Positions 16,509 through 25,355 of a stretch of 64,000 bases of DNA are shown piece after piece; position 1 is the stretch's first letter; each line of letters starts with the position of its first letter. Source of the DNA: Rufibacter hautae (GTDB taxonomy: Bacteria > Bacteroidota > Bacteroidia > Cytophagales > Hymenobacteraceae). A model generated the notes under the pieces. The model made no database searches and was not told the DNA's origin. It worked only from the letters and a program-made list of their open reading frames with translations. The position numbers were made by a program, and so were the translations under genes. The stretch spans positions 558,001 through 622,000 of the forward strand of contig NZ_VKKY01000003.1 of NCBI RefSeq assembly GCF_008271695.1, in the 5' to 3' direction.

Positions 16509-19500
16509 ATGAAGAAAGTCTTACTTTTAGTTCTTTTTCTGTTCTCCGTGGTGCTTCAAGAAGCCGCGGCACAGAATAGGACTATTACAGGGAAAGTCAC
16601 AGACGCAAGCACTGGCGAGGGAATGCCAGGTGTGACTGTCCAACTCAAAGGAAGCACTACCGCGGTGCCTACGGATGTTAATGGAAGTTATACCATTAGC
16701 GTGCCTGCAAGTGGTGGTACACTCGTCTTCACTTTCATTGGTTACACAAACCAGGAAGTGGCCATTGGGAACCAAACTTCTGTCAACGTAAGATTGGCTA
16801 CTGATGCAGAACAATTGAAAGAAGTTGTGGTAACGGCTTTGGGAGCTGAAAGAACCAAGAACTCTTTGCCTTATGCTGCACAGCAGGTACAAGGTGAGGC
16901 GCTTACGGTTGCTCGTAACCCAAACGCGGTTAACTCCTTGGCTGGTAAAGTGGCCGGTTTGAACATCACGCAAAACAACACCATGGGTGGTTCTACCAAC
17001 GTGGTAATGCGCGGTACCAAATCAATCACTGGTAACAACCAAGCTCTATTCGTGGTGGATGGCGTTCCGATCAGCAACGCGAACACTAACTCTGCTAACC
17101 AAAGAACCGGTCGTGGTGGTTATGACTACGGTAACGCTGCCGCTGACATCAACCCAGATGACATTGAATCAATGAGCGTGCTGAAAGGTGCTGCTGCAAC
17201 TGCACTTTATGGCTCGCGTGCCGCTAACGGTGTGATCATGATCACTACCAAAAAAGGTAGAAGAGGCCTGGGTATCACTATGAACAATGGTGTGACCATG
17301 GGTTTTGTTGACAAAAGCACTGCTCCTAAATACCAGAAACAATATGGTGCTGGTTACGGTGCTTTCTACGGCCCAGATGAAGATGAATATTTCAATCAGC
17401 GTGACATGAACGGTGATGGTGTTCTGGACTTAGTTGTTCCTTTCACCGAAGATGCTTCTTACGGTGCCCCTTTTGATCCAAGCTTATTGGTGTACCAGTG
17501 GAACTCATTGGACCCAACTTCTCCTCAGTATCGTCAGGCAACTCCTTGGGTAGGTGCTAAAAACGATCCTAACTATTTCTTTGAAGATGCAGTGTCTGTG
17601 AACAACAGTGTTGTGTTAGATGGTGGCAACGATAACGGTAGCTTCAAACTGGGTTTCACCCGCAACGAAGACAAAGGTATCTTGCCAAACAGTAATCTTA
17701 CCAAGAACATGATCAATTTTGCGGCTTCTTATAATGTGTCGCCTAAATTGACTACCAGCGCATCTGTTAACTTCTCTAAAGTAGATGGCTTAGGCCGTTA
17801 CGGTACTGGCTATAGCTCTTTCAACCCAATGCAGCAGTTCAGACAGTGGTGGCAAACCAACGTTGACCTGAAAGAGCAGAAAGAAGCTTATTTCCGCAAC
17901 AGACAGAACATTACCTGGAACACTCGTAGTGCAACTGACTTAAGACCAATCTATTCAGATAACCCTTACTGGGTACGTTATGAGAACTATGAGAATGATG
18001 AGCGTTACCGTTATTTCGGTAATGTATCTGCCACTTATAAGTTCGCTGATTGGTTTAACCTGATGGGTAGAGTTACTTTGGACTCTTATGATGAGATGCA
18101 GGAAGAAAGAAATGCCGTAGGTAGTACCGGTGTGGCTGCTTATTCTCGCTTCAACAGAACTGCCAGAGAGTTTAACTATGACCTGATCGCCAATTTCAAC
18201 AAAATGGTAGCAGGCGGTGATGTTAGCTTATCTGGATTGATTGGTGCTAACATTCGTAGAAACTATGAAAGCTCCATCTTTGCTACAACTAACGGAGGTC
18301 TGGTAGTTCCAAGATTGTACTCTCTTTCTAACTCTGTCAGCCCAATCAACGCCCCAACTGAAAGTGAGCAAAGAACTGGTATGGATGGTATTTTTGCCAG
18401 TGCCACTGTTGGTTACAAAGAGACAGTGTTCTTTGATGTAACAGCTAGAAGAGATAAGGCTACTACGTTATTGGCTCCAAACAATGTGTTCTACTACCCA
18501 TCAGTTGCAACCAGCTACGTTTTCTCTGAAACCTTAAAAGAAACTTTGCCTTGGTTAAGCTATGGTAAAGTGCGTTTGAACTATGCAGAAGTAGGTAACG
18601 ATGCTCCTCCATTGTCTATCTATGACGTTTATGACAAACCAACTGCTTGGGGTTCTATTCCATTGTTCTCTGTAGTTGGCACCAAAAACAACCAAAACCT
18701 GAAACCAGAAAGAACCAAGAGTGTGGAAGCTGGTTTAGAGATGGCCTTCTTGCAAGGAAAATTCGGTTTTGACATGTCAGTTTACAAGACCAACACGGTA
18801 GACCAAATCTTACCAGTGAGCGTTTCTACAGCCACAGGTTACAACTCTACCTTCGTGAACTCTGGTAACGTGGAAAATAAAGGTATTGAAGTATCAGCCT
18901 TTGTTAACCCGGTGAAAAACGACGATTTCTCTTGGACCGTGAATGTAAACTGGTCTAAAAACAGAAACGAAGTAATCTCCTTGTATGAAGGTGTTCAAAA
19001 CATCTCATTGGCTACCTACCAAGGTGGTATGTCTTCTAACGCTACCGTAGGTCGTCCGTTTGGTACCCTGCGCGGTGCTGGATTTGTTTACAAAGACGGC
19101 CAGAAAGTAGTAGATGAAGATGGACATTACATGCTTTCTTCAAACAAAGAAATAGGTGATCCTAATGCAAACTGGAGAGGTGGTGTCTCTAACACCTTAA
19201 ATTACAAAGGTATTGGTTTATACTTCCTGGTTGACGTACGTCAAGGCGGAGATGTATTCTCTTTGGACAACTTCTACGGTTTTGGTACTGGTCTTTACGA
19301 AGAAACTACTCAGAACAATGATCTTGGAAACCCATCTCGTCTGCCAATTGCACAAGGTGGTGGAGTTATCCTGCCAGGTGTAAAAGAAGATGGTACGCCA
19401 AATGATAAGCGTGTAGAGAATGGCGAAGGTCTTTATGGCTATTACATGCCACAAGAAGCGCATGTTTATGATGCTAGCTTTGTGAAACTGAGAGAAGTTT

Positions 19501-19721
19501 CTTTGAGCTATTCTTTACCAGCTGCTTTGATGGCCAGATTGAAACCTTTCTCTGCCATTGATTTGTCTTTAGTGGGAAGAAACCTGTGGATCATCCACAA
19601 AAACCTGCCATATGCAGATCCGGAAGATGGTTTGAGCTCTGGTAACTTAGGACAAGGATATATTTCTGGTAGCTACCCAACTACCCGTAATATTGGATTT
19701 AACCTTAGATTCAAATTTTAA
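16509..19721 (+). CDS. SusC/RagA TonB-linked outer-membrane channel (second)
   Basis: 1070 residues. Signal peptide ending AAAQ, a carboxypeptidase-regulatory-like domain (RTITGKVTDASTGEGMPGV), EVVVTALG TonB-box region, plug (ALYGSRAANGVIMITTKKG), and a barrel ending NLRFKF. Codons are strongly biased to GGT, GCT, GTT, AAC and CGT compared with the GC-rich neighbours, which usually means high expression. It forms an operon with the SusD-like gene 9 bp downstream. Divergent from the first pair. Ligand unknown. Confidence 0.95.
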   Translation: MKKVLLLVLFLFSVVLQEAAAQNRTITGKVTDASTGEGMPGVTVQLKGSTTAVPTDVNGSYTISVPASGGTLVFTFIGYTNQEVAIGNQTSVNVRLATDAEQLKEVVVTALGAERTKNSLPYAAQQVQGEALTVARNPNAVNSLAGKVAGLNITQNNTMGGSTNVVMRGTKSITGNNQALFVVDGVPISNANTNSANQRTGRGGYDYGNAAADINPDDIESMSVLKGAAATALYGSRAANGVIMITTKKGRRGLGITMNNGVTMGFVDKSTAPKYQKQYGAGYGAFYGPDEDEYFNQRDMNGDGVLDLVVPFTEDASYGAPFDPSLLVYQWNSLDPTSPQYRQATPWVGAKNDPNYFFEDAVSVNNSVVLDGGNDNGSFKLGFTRNEDKGILPNSNLTKNMINFAASYNVSPKLTTSASVNFSKVDGLGRYGTGYSSFNPMQQFRQWWQTNVDLKEQKEAYFRNRQNITWNTRSATDLRPIYSDNPYWVRYENYENDERYRYFGNVSATYKFADWFNLMGRVTLDSYDEMQEERNAVGSTGVAAYSRFNRTAREFNYDLIANFNKMVAGGDVSLSGLIGANIRRNYESSIFATTNGGLVVPRLYSLSNSVSPINAPTESEQRTGMDGIFASATVGYKETVFFDVTARRDKATTLLAPNNVFYYPSVATSYVFSETLKETLPWLSYGKVRLNYAEVGNDAPPLSIYDVYDKPTAWGSIPLFSVVGTKNNQNLKPERTKSVEAGLEMAFLQGKFGFDMSVYKTNTVDQILPVSVSTATGYNSTFVNSGNVENKGIEVSAFVNPVKNDDFSWTVNVNWSKNRNEVISLYEGVQNISLATYQGGMSSNATVGRPFGTLRGAGFVYKDGQKVVDEDGHYMLSSNKEIGDPNANWRGGVSNTLNYKGIGLYFLVDVRQGGDVFSLDNFYGFGTGLYEETTQNNDLGNPSRLPIAQGGGVILPGVKEDGTPNDKRVENGEGLYGYYMPQEAHVYDASFVKLREVSLSYSLPAALMARLKPFSAIDLSLVGRNLWIIHKNLPYADPEDGLSSGNLGQGYISGSYPTTRNIGFNLRFKF

Positions 19722-19730
19722 TTAAGAACA

Positions 19731-21158
19731 ATGAAGAGAATACTATATTTCTGCATTCCAGCTTTGCTATTCGCTACCTCGTGTGTAGATAGCTTAGATG
19801 ATTATAACATCAACACGAAAGCCGCCACGCAAGTACCGGGTGCTACTTTGGTAACTAGTGCTGAGCGCAGCTTGGCTAACATCATCACCAGTTCCAGCGT
19901 GAATAACAACCCTTTCCGGTTTTATGCACAGTACTGGGCTGCTACTACCTATCCAGATGAAAGTCAATTTGTGATTGCCACCAGACAGGTAGACAGAAAC
20001 TTCTGGGATCCTTTTTATCGGGACGTTCTGCGCGATTTGAAAGAGGCCAAAACCATCATCACGGCGAACAATCTTTTAGATCCGAAGATCAAAGCAAACC
20101 AGTTAGCTTCTATTGAAGTTCTAGAGGTGTATGCCTGGTCTGTATTAGTGAACACGTTTGGAGATGTTCCTTACTCAGAGGCCTTGGACATTAACCAGGT
20201 TTTACCTAAGTACGATGATGATGCTGCCATTTATGCTGATTTAACTGTTCGTTTGGACAAGGCAATTGGCATGTTTGACGCAACAGCTACTGGTTTAGGT
20301 ACTGCTGATCTAATCTACAGTGGCAATGTGCCAAACTGGATTAAGTTTGCCAACTCCTTGAAATTGAGACTAGGCATGACGTTAGCAGACGTGGATCCTG
20401 CCAAAGCCAAGACAATGGTAGAAGCAGCCGCTCCTAACGTGATTATGTCTAACGCAGAAAGTGCAGATATCACTTACTTAGCTACTACTCCTAACACTAA
20501 CCCTGTTTGGACAGACTTAGTACAAAGTGGTAGAGCTGACTTCGTGGGAGCAAACACGATCATTGATAGAATGAACACGCTGAATGACCCAAGAAGAAAC
20601 GAGTACTTCAAACCATTGGAGAACGGAACTTTCAAAGGTGGTACGTACGGTGCGCCAAACTCTTACTCTGCGAACTCGGCTCCTGGTACTATCCTGGAGA
20701 GCCCTACCAACCCTGGTATGCTGTTGTCATACTCAGAAGTTGAGTTCTTGCTGGCTGAGGCAGTAGAAAGAGGATTTGCTGTTGGTGGAACCGCAATGGG
20801 CCACTATAACGCCGGTATCACTGCCTCTATCACAGAGTGGGGTGGTACTGAAACTGAAGCTGCTGCGTACATTCTTCAGCCAGGTGTTAACTACTTGACT
20901 GCCCCTGGAGATTACAAGCAGAAGATTGGTACCCAGAAATGGATTTCCCTGTACAGCAACCCTGTAGAAGGTTGGAAAGAGTGGAGAAGACTAGATGCTC
21001 CAAGCCTGGTAAAACCAGCATTGGGTATCAGTGAAATTCCGCTTCGGTTAACCTATCCAACAACAGAATTTAACAGCAACGGTGACAACGCCGAAGCCGC
21101 TTCTTCTGCCATTGGTGGTAATACCGTAACTTCAAAAATCTTCTGGGATAAATTCTAG
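19731..21158 (+). CDS. SusD-like outer-membrane lipoprotein (SusD-like_2 type)
   Basis: 475 residues. Short signal peptide with lipobox ATSC and a following DSLDDYN. This is the second SusD branch (RagB/SusD-like_2), with LEVYAWSVLVNTFGDVPYSEAL, the SNVPNWIKFANSLKLRLGM-type segment and VEGWKEWRRLD near the end. It starts 9 bp after its SusC partner, so they are co-transcribed, and a strong terminator follows. It probably captures a small oligomeric nutrient; peptide and glycan ligands cannot be told apart from sequence. Confidence 0.9.
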   Translation: MKRILYFCIPALLFATSCVDSLDDYNINTKAATQVPGATLVTSAERSLANIITSSSVNNNPFRFYAQYWAATTYPDESQFVIATRQVDRNFWDPFYRDVLRDLKEAKTIITANNLLDPKIKANQLASIEVLEVYAWSVLVNTFGDVPYSEALDINQVLPKYDDDAAIYADLTVRLDKAIGMFDATATGLGTADLIYSGNVPNWIKFANSLKLRLGMTLADVDPAKAKTMVEAAAPNVIMSNAESADITYLATTPNTNPVWTDLVQSGRADFVGANTIIDRMNTLNDPRRNEYFKPLENGTFKGGTYGAPNSYSANSAPGTILESPTNPGMLLSYSEVEFLLAEAVERGFAVGGTAMGHYNAGITASITEWGGTETEAAAYILQPGVNYLTAPGDYKQKIGTQKWISLYSNPVEGWKEWRRLDAPSLVKPALGISEIPLRLTYPTTEFNSNGDNAEAASSAIGGNTVTSKIFWDKF

Positions 21159-21178
21159 TGAGATTTTAGGCCTAGTGC

Positions 21179-21228
21179 CTGCATAAAAAAAGCTCCCGCA
21201 GATTTCTGCGGGAGCTTTTTTTATGCAG
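21179..21228. terminator. Strong 24-bp intrinsic terminator
   Basis: The GCTCCCGCAGA / TCTGCGGGAGC core with seven A/T pairs on each side and ATGC beyond, perfect over 24 bp. It closes the plus-strand SusCD operon. Between it and 21595 I see nothing else. Confidence 0.9.
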
Positions 21229-21594
21229 TATGTCTACCTTTTAAGGATGCTTGTCGCTAAAGGCCCAAACTGTTTTAATCCAAAAGGGAGAGCGATGCTT
21301 TTGTGGCAGATCACCAAGTTGGACGTATCTTATTAAGATAAACAAATGACTTTGCAACCGAGCTATTCAAACCATTAGCTTACATCGTTTGCAAGTAAAT
21401 CCATAAGGAGCGATGTAATACTGCAAAGGCAAGCTTTGGGCATGAAATCTAAAAAGGAGCCATTAAACGATTAAAACAAGTTAGTTTTAGAGACAAGGGC
21501 ATTGAAGTAGGAAAAGATGATGCCTAATTTGTAAAGCACTTACCAGAGTAGGAGATACGATCCAATGCTCTTTATACATCAAATTATAGTTAAG

Positions 21595-21642
21595 ATAAAG
21601 GCCTGCCTTCTTCGTGAGTCACGGTGGAAGGCAGGCCTTTAT
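21595..21642. terminator. 16-bp terminator of the ABC exporter gene (minus)
   Basis: ATAAAGGCCTGCCTTC pairs with its reverse complement at 21627-21642. The loop itself contains the small palindrome CGTGA-G-TCACG. Confidence 0.8.
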
Positions 21643-21689
21643 TCAAGTAGAAAGGCTGGTTCAAATTAGCACCTTACAATGTTAAGTGC

Positions 21690-23510
21690 TTAATGCACGT
21701 CAAATTGCAACCTGAGAAGGTTGGCGTAAATGCCATCCGGATTATTGGCCAGTACCTCATGCGAGCCTTCTTCCACAATCTGTCCCTTGTCAATCACTAG
21801 GATCTTGTCTACTTTCCTGATAGTGGCTAGGCGGTGCGCGATGATGATGGTAGTACGGTTCTTCATCAATTCATCCATGGCTTCCTGCACCAGCATCTCA
21901 GACTCAGAATCAAGGGAACTGGTGGCTTCATCCAGGATGAGGATAGCCGGGTCCTTGAGAATGGCGCGGGCAATGGCGATGCGTTGCCGCTGTCCTCCGG
22001 AGAGTTTGATGCCGCGCTCACCCACTACCGTATTGAATGCCTCAGGGAAAGACTGGATGAACTGCAAGGCATTGGCTTTCTGGGCCGCTACCAGTACCTC
22101 CTCATCCGTGGCATCTGGGCGGCCATAGGCAATGTTCTCCCTGATGGTTCCGCCAAAAAGCAATACCTCCTGCGGTACAATCCCAATGTTGCCGCGCAGG
22201 TCATGAAGATGCAGGTTGTTGATGTTCTGGCCGTCAATAGAGATGGTGCCCTGCTCTACTTTGTAGAATTTCATGAGCAACTGCGCAATGGTGGATTTTC
22301 CGGCGCCGCTGGAGCCCACCAAGGCAATCTTCTCCCCGGCCTTAATGTCAAAGTCAATGTTCTGCAGCACCGGCAGGTCTGGGCGGGTAGGGTAGGAGAA
22401 GCCTACATGGGTATAGCGTACGTTGCCGGTCAGTCTCACCGGCGCAGCTGCCGGAAGGCCTAAATCAGATTGCTCTACCGGCTGGTCCAGAATCTCCAGG
22501 ATTCGGTCAGAAGCGCCAATAGACACCTGGATCTTAGCGTATAAATCACCCAACCCGGCCACCGAAGCCCCAATAAAGGTAGTATACAGGATAAAGGAAG
22601 TTAAGTCCCCAAAACTGAGTTCTCCTGCCCGCATCAGAGTGGCGCCGTACCAGATTACTAAGATTATGCCGCCAAAGAGCCCGATAATGATAAAGGAAAT
22701 AAATGCGCCCCGGTAGAAAGAGGTAGTGATGGCCGTTTTCACCGATCGGCCTAAGGCTTGTTTGTAGCGGTTAATCTCAAACAGCTCATTGGTAAAAGCT
22801 TTCACTACCTGGATGGCTTGCAGCGTCTCCTCCACAATCACGTTGGTGATAGCGAGTTCGTCCTGGGTTTTGCGAGAAAGCTTTTTAAGCCGTTTTCCGA
22901 AAACCATGGCCAAAATGACCAGCACCGGGAATGTGGCCAGCATGAAGAGCGATAGCTTCACGGAGATGAACATGATAAACCCGATGCCCACCACCAGGGT
23001 CGTCACCTGGCGGAACAGCTCGGCCAAGGTAATGGAGAAGCCGTCCTGAATGTAACTCACGTCTGAGGTGATGCGGCTGGTGATTTCACCTACCCGGCGC
23101 TGCTCAAAGAACGTGATGGGCAAGCCCATGAACTGGCTGTAGAGGCTTTTGCGGACATCGGCGATGGCGTTTTCACTTACCTGGGCAAAGAAGTAAACCC
23201 GGAAGAAGGAGAAAATGCCTTGTAAGGCAATGATCCCGAAAAGTAGCAACGCGATGAAGTTAATGTCTTGGCCAATGGCAGTGGGTTTGCCTGCGGCCGC
23301 ATCAAGGAGCATGCCTGTCACCGCCGGAAAAGCCATGAACGTAAGGCTGGAGAAAAGCAGAAACACCAGGCCCGTGTAGAACTTGGCTTTGTAGGGCACT
23401 AGAAATCTAAATATCTGAAGGCCACGCCGCAAACTCTCTTTGTTCAGCTTGGGTTTGCCCTCTGTCTCAAGTTCGGAAGCCGCTCCCGGCCCGAATCCTC
23501 GTTTTGCCAT
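21690..23510 (-). CDS. ABC exporter, fused membrane and ATPase half-transporter
   Basis: 606 residues, type IV (MsbA/ABCB-like) exporter that works as a dimer in the inner membrane. Six transmembrane helices lie in about residues 40-325. The ATPase domain has Walker A GSSGAGKST (399-407), signature LSGGQRQR (503-510), Walker B ILILDEATSSLD (523-534) and the H-loop AHRL (about 560). Substrate unknown: lipid, peptide or drug export are all possible. On the minus strand a TAACTTTG box (23664-23657) about 150 bp upstream may be the promoter -7 element. Confidence 0.92.
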   Translation of the reverse strand: MAKRGFGPGAASELETEGKPKLNKESLRRGLQIFRFLVPYKAKFYTGLVFLLFSSLTFMAFPAVTGMLLDAAAGKPTAIGQDINFIALLLFGIIALQGIFSFFRVYFFAQVSENAIADVRKSLYSQFMGLPITFFEQRRVGEITSRITSDVSYIQDGFSITLAELFRQVTTLVVGIGFIMFISVKLSLFMLATFPVLVILAMVFGKRLKKLSRKTQDELAITNVIVEETLQAIQVVKAFTNELFEINRYKQALGRSVKTAITTSFYRGAFISFIIIGLFGGIILVIWYGATLMRAGELSFGDLTSFILYTTFIGASVAGLGDLYAKIQVSIGASDRILEILDQPVEQSDLGLPAAAPVRLTGNVRYTHVGFSYPTRPDLPVLQNIDFDIKAGEKIALVGSSGAGKSTIAQLLMKFYKVEQGTISIDGQNINNLHLHDLRGNIGIVPQEVLLFGGTIRENIAYGRPDATDEEVLVAAQKANALQFIQSFPEAFNTVVGERGIKLSGGQRQRIAIARAILKDPAILILDEATSSLDSESEMLVQEAMDELMKNRTTIIIAHRLATIRKVDKILVIDKGQIVEEGSHEVLANNPDGIYANLLRLQFDVH

Positions 23511-23585
23511 GTACTATGTAAGAGTTAAATTTAAATTGTGCCACCCAGAGGCAGCACCAGAATAGCTTCTGAGACTAACAAATCC

Positions 23586-23621
23586 GTTTTACGCCAGTTT
23601 TGAAGAAAGTAGGGCTAAAAC
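23586..23621. repeat. Copy of the 36-nt palindromic repeat
   Basis: GTTTTACGCCAGTTTTG then AAGAAAGTAGGGCTAAAAC, 36 nt. First copy after the SusCD block. Confidence 0.65.
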
Positions 23622-23714
23622 AGGAACAAATCTGCTTAATCTTGGAAAGCAACCTGCAAAGTTAGCCAATCCTCCTGACTTCCGCAGCTTAATAAAACGG
23701 GAGCAAAGGCCTTT

Positions 23715-25163
23715 CTAAGCAGTTTTACGGGCAGATACCAGCCACAGCCCCAGAAACATGAGCAACCCGTTCAAGAGCAGCACCTCAAACCCGAACTGGT
23801 AGCCCCAGAACCACTCCTGCGAGTGAGCGCTGATGACATACGTAAGCACCGGCGACATTACGCCAATCACCGGCACCAGTCTGTCTTTCACGGTTCGCCG
23901 GGTCAGCAGCCCGAAACTGTACATGCCCAGCAAGGGGCCGTAGGTGTAGCCCACCAACGTGAAAAGCGTGGCGATGATGCTTTCATCATTGTACAGCCTG
24001 AAGAGCAGGATGACCACCATCAACAATCCCGAGAAACCTAGGTGCACCCAGTTTTTGTAGCGGATGCGCTGGGCCTCCGGCCGATGCTGGAAGTTCAGGA
24101 AATCCACGCAGAAAGCGGTTGTAAGCGAGGTGAGCGCCGAGTCTGCCGAGGCGTAGGTAATGGCTGTGATGCCCAAGATGAAAGCCACCCCGGCCACCGC
24201 CGGGAAATGGTGCAGCGCCAGTTCGGGGAAGACATCGTCTCCTTTGGTGGGCAGCAAAATTCCTTTCTGGGTAGCATAGAAATAAAGCAGGGCGCCCAGA
24301 ATCAGGAACAAAAGGTTCACCACTAGCAGAATCACCGTGAACCAAAACATATTCTTCTGGGCCTCGGGCAGGTTGCGGCAGCTCAGGTTCTTCTGCATCA
24401 TGTCCTGGTCCAGACCCGTCATGGCAATGGTGATAAACGCACCGGCTACCAACTGCTTCAGCAGGAAATTAGGTGCCTTGGCGTCCCAAACCCACACCTG
24501 GGCGTATTTGCTCTGACCAATAGCCTCGGCTATGCCCGAAAAGGAGAGGTGCAGTTCCTCAGAAACAACCCAAATGCAGATGCCCAGGCACAAAAGCATG
24601 GCCAGGGTCTGGAGGGTATCGGTCCAGATAATGGTTTTCATACCGCCCCTGAACGTGTACACCCAGATTAACCCGATGGTAATGCCCACCGTGCCCGCAA
24701 ACGGAACCCCCAAAGGCCCAAACACCGCCAACTGCAAGACACCCGCCACCAGGTACAGCCGCAAAGCCGCACTTAGGGTGCGCGAGAGCAGAAAAAAGGC
24801 ACTGCCGGTTTTGTATGACCAGAATCCCAGCCGCTGCTCCAGGTACGTGTAAATGGAAACCAACCGCAACCGGTAATACAGCGGCAGCAGCACTAATCCA
24901 ATCACCAGGTACCCCAGCGCGTAGCCTAGCACCATCTGCAGGTACGTGAACCCCGATTTCTCCACCATGCCCGGGATGGACACAAACGTGATGCCCGAGA
25001 GCGTGGTCCCGATCATGCCAAACGCCACCACGTACCATGGCGAGGCCCGGTTGGCTAAAAAGAAGGCCGTTGTTGATTCTCCTTTTTTACTCGTGACAAA
25101 GGAAACCGCCAGCAAAAGGCAGAAATAAGCGACAATTATGCCGAGGATAAGCAGAGGAGACAC
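23715..25163 (-). CDS. Sodium:solute symporter family protein (copy A)
   Basis: 482 residues, about 13 transmembrane segments, SSS (SLC5) family inner-membrane cotransporter. Typical segments: FFLANRASPWYVVAFGMIGT near the N-terminus, RGGMKTIIWTDTLQTLAM, GLDQDMMQKNLSC and ITYASADSALTSLTTAFCVD (sodium-site helix). The neighbouring gene at 25356 is a close paralogue in the same orientation, so the two arose by tandem duplication. Substrate unknown; the nearest families include sialic acid, proline and pantothenate carriers. Confidence 0.9.
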   Translation of the reverse strand: MSPLLILGIIVAYFCLLLAVSFVTSKKGESTTAFFLANRASPWYVVAFGMIGTTLSGITFVSIPGMVEKSGFTYLQMVLGYALGYLVIGLVLLPLYYRLRLVSIYTYLEQRLGFWSYKTGSAFFLLSRTLSAALRLYLVAGVLQLAVFGPLGVPFAGTVGITIGLIWVYTFRGGMKTIIWTDTLQTLAMLLCLGICIWVVSEELHLSFSGIAEAIGQSKYAQVWVWDAKAPNFLLKQLVAGAFITIAMTGLDQDMMQKNLSCRNLPEAQKNMFWFTVILLVVNLLFLILGALLYFYATQKGILLPTKGDDVFPELALHHFPAVAGVAFILGITAITYASADSALTSLTTAFCVDFLNFQHRPEAQRIRYKNWVHLGFSGLLMVVILLFRLYNDESIIATLFTLVGYTYGPLLGMYSFGLLTRRTVKDRLVPVIGVMSPVLTYVISAHSQEWFWGYQFGFEVLLLNGLLMFLGLWLVSARKTA

Positions 25164-25207
25164 TACAGAGAATTATAAATGAAGAATCAGCAAATAGAAA
25201 GCTGGCG

Positions 25208-25215
25208 CAAAAGTA
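25208..25215 (-). promoter_or_regulatory. Candidate -7 box for symporter A
   Basis: Minus-strand TACTTTTG matches TAnnTTTG, about 45 nt upstream of the ATG. No clear -33 TTG is seen. Confidence 0.35.
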
Positions 25216-25285
25216 CACTGAAGAAAGCTGTTTCAGGTCCGCTTTAGGGAAAAGAGCCGCAAAACCCATTTCGGGAGAAACAAAA

Positions 25286-25339
25286 AGTCCCTGCGCTTTG
25301 GGCTTGTTTTCTAAAAAACAGGCCCAAAGCGCAGGGACT
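25286..25339. terminator. Long terminator hairpin that also contains a 36-nt palindrome
   Basis: Outer stem of 18 bp (arms 25286-25303 and 25322-25339, AGTCCCTGCGCTTTGGGC). It continues after one mismatch into TGTTTT/AAAACA. The central part (25296-25330) fits the 36-nt repeat exactly in form, so terminator and repeat are the same DNA here. Serves the symporter gene at 25356 on the minus strand. Confidence 0.8.
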
Positions 25340-25355
25340 CACCAAAGGGAGGTTG

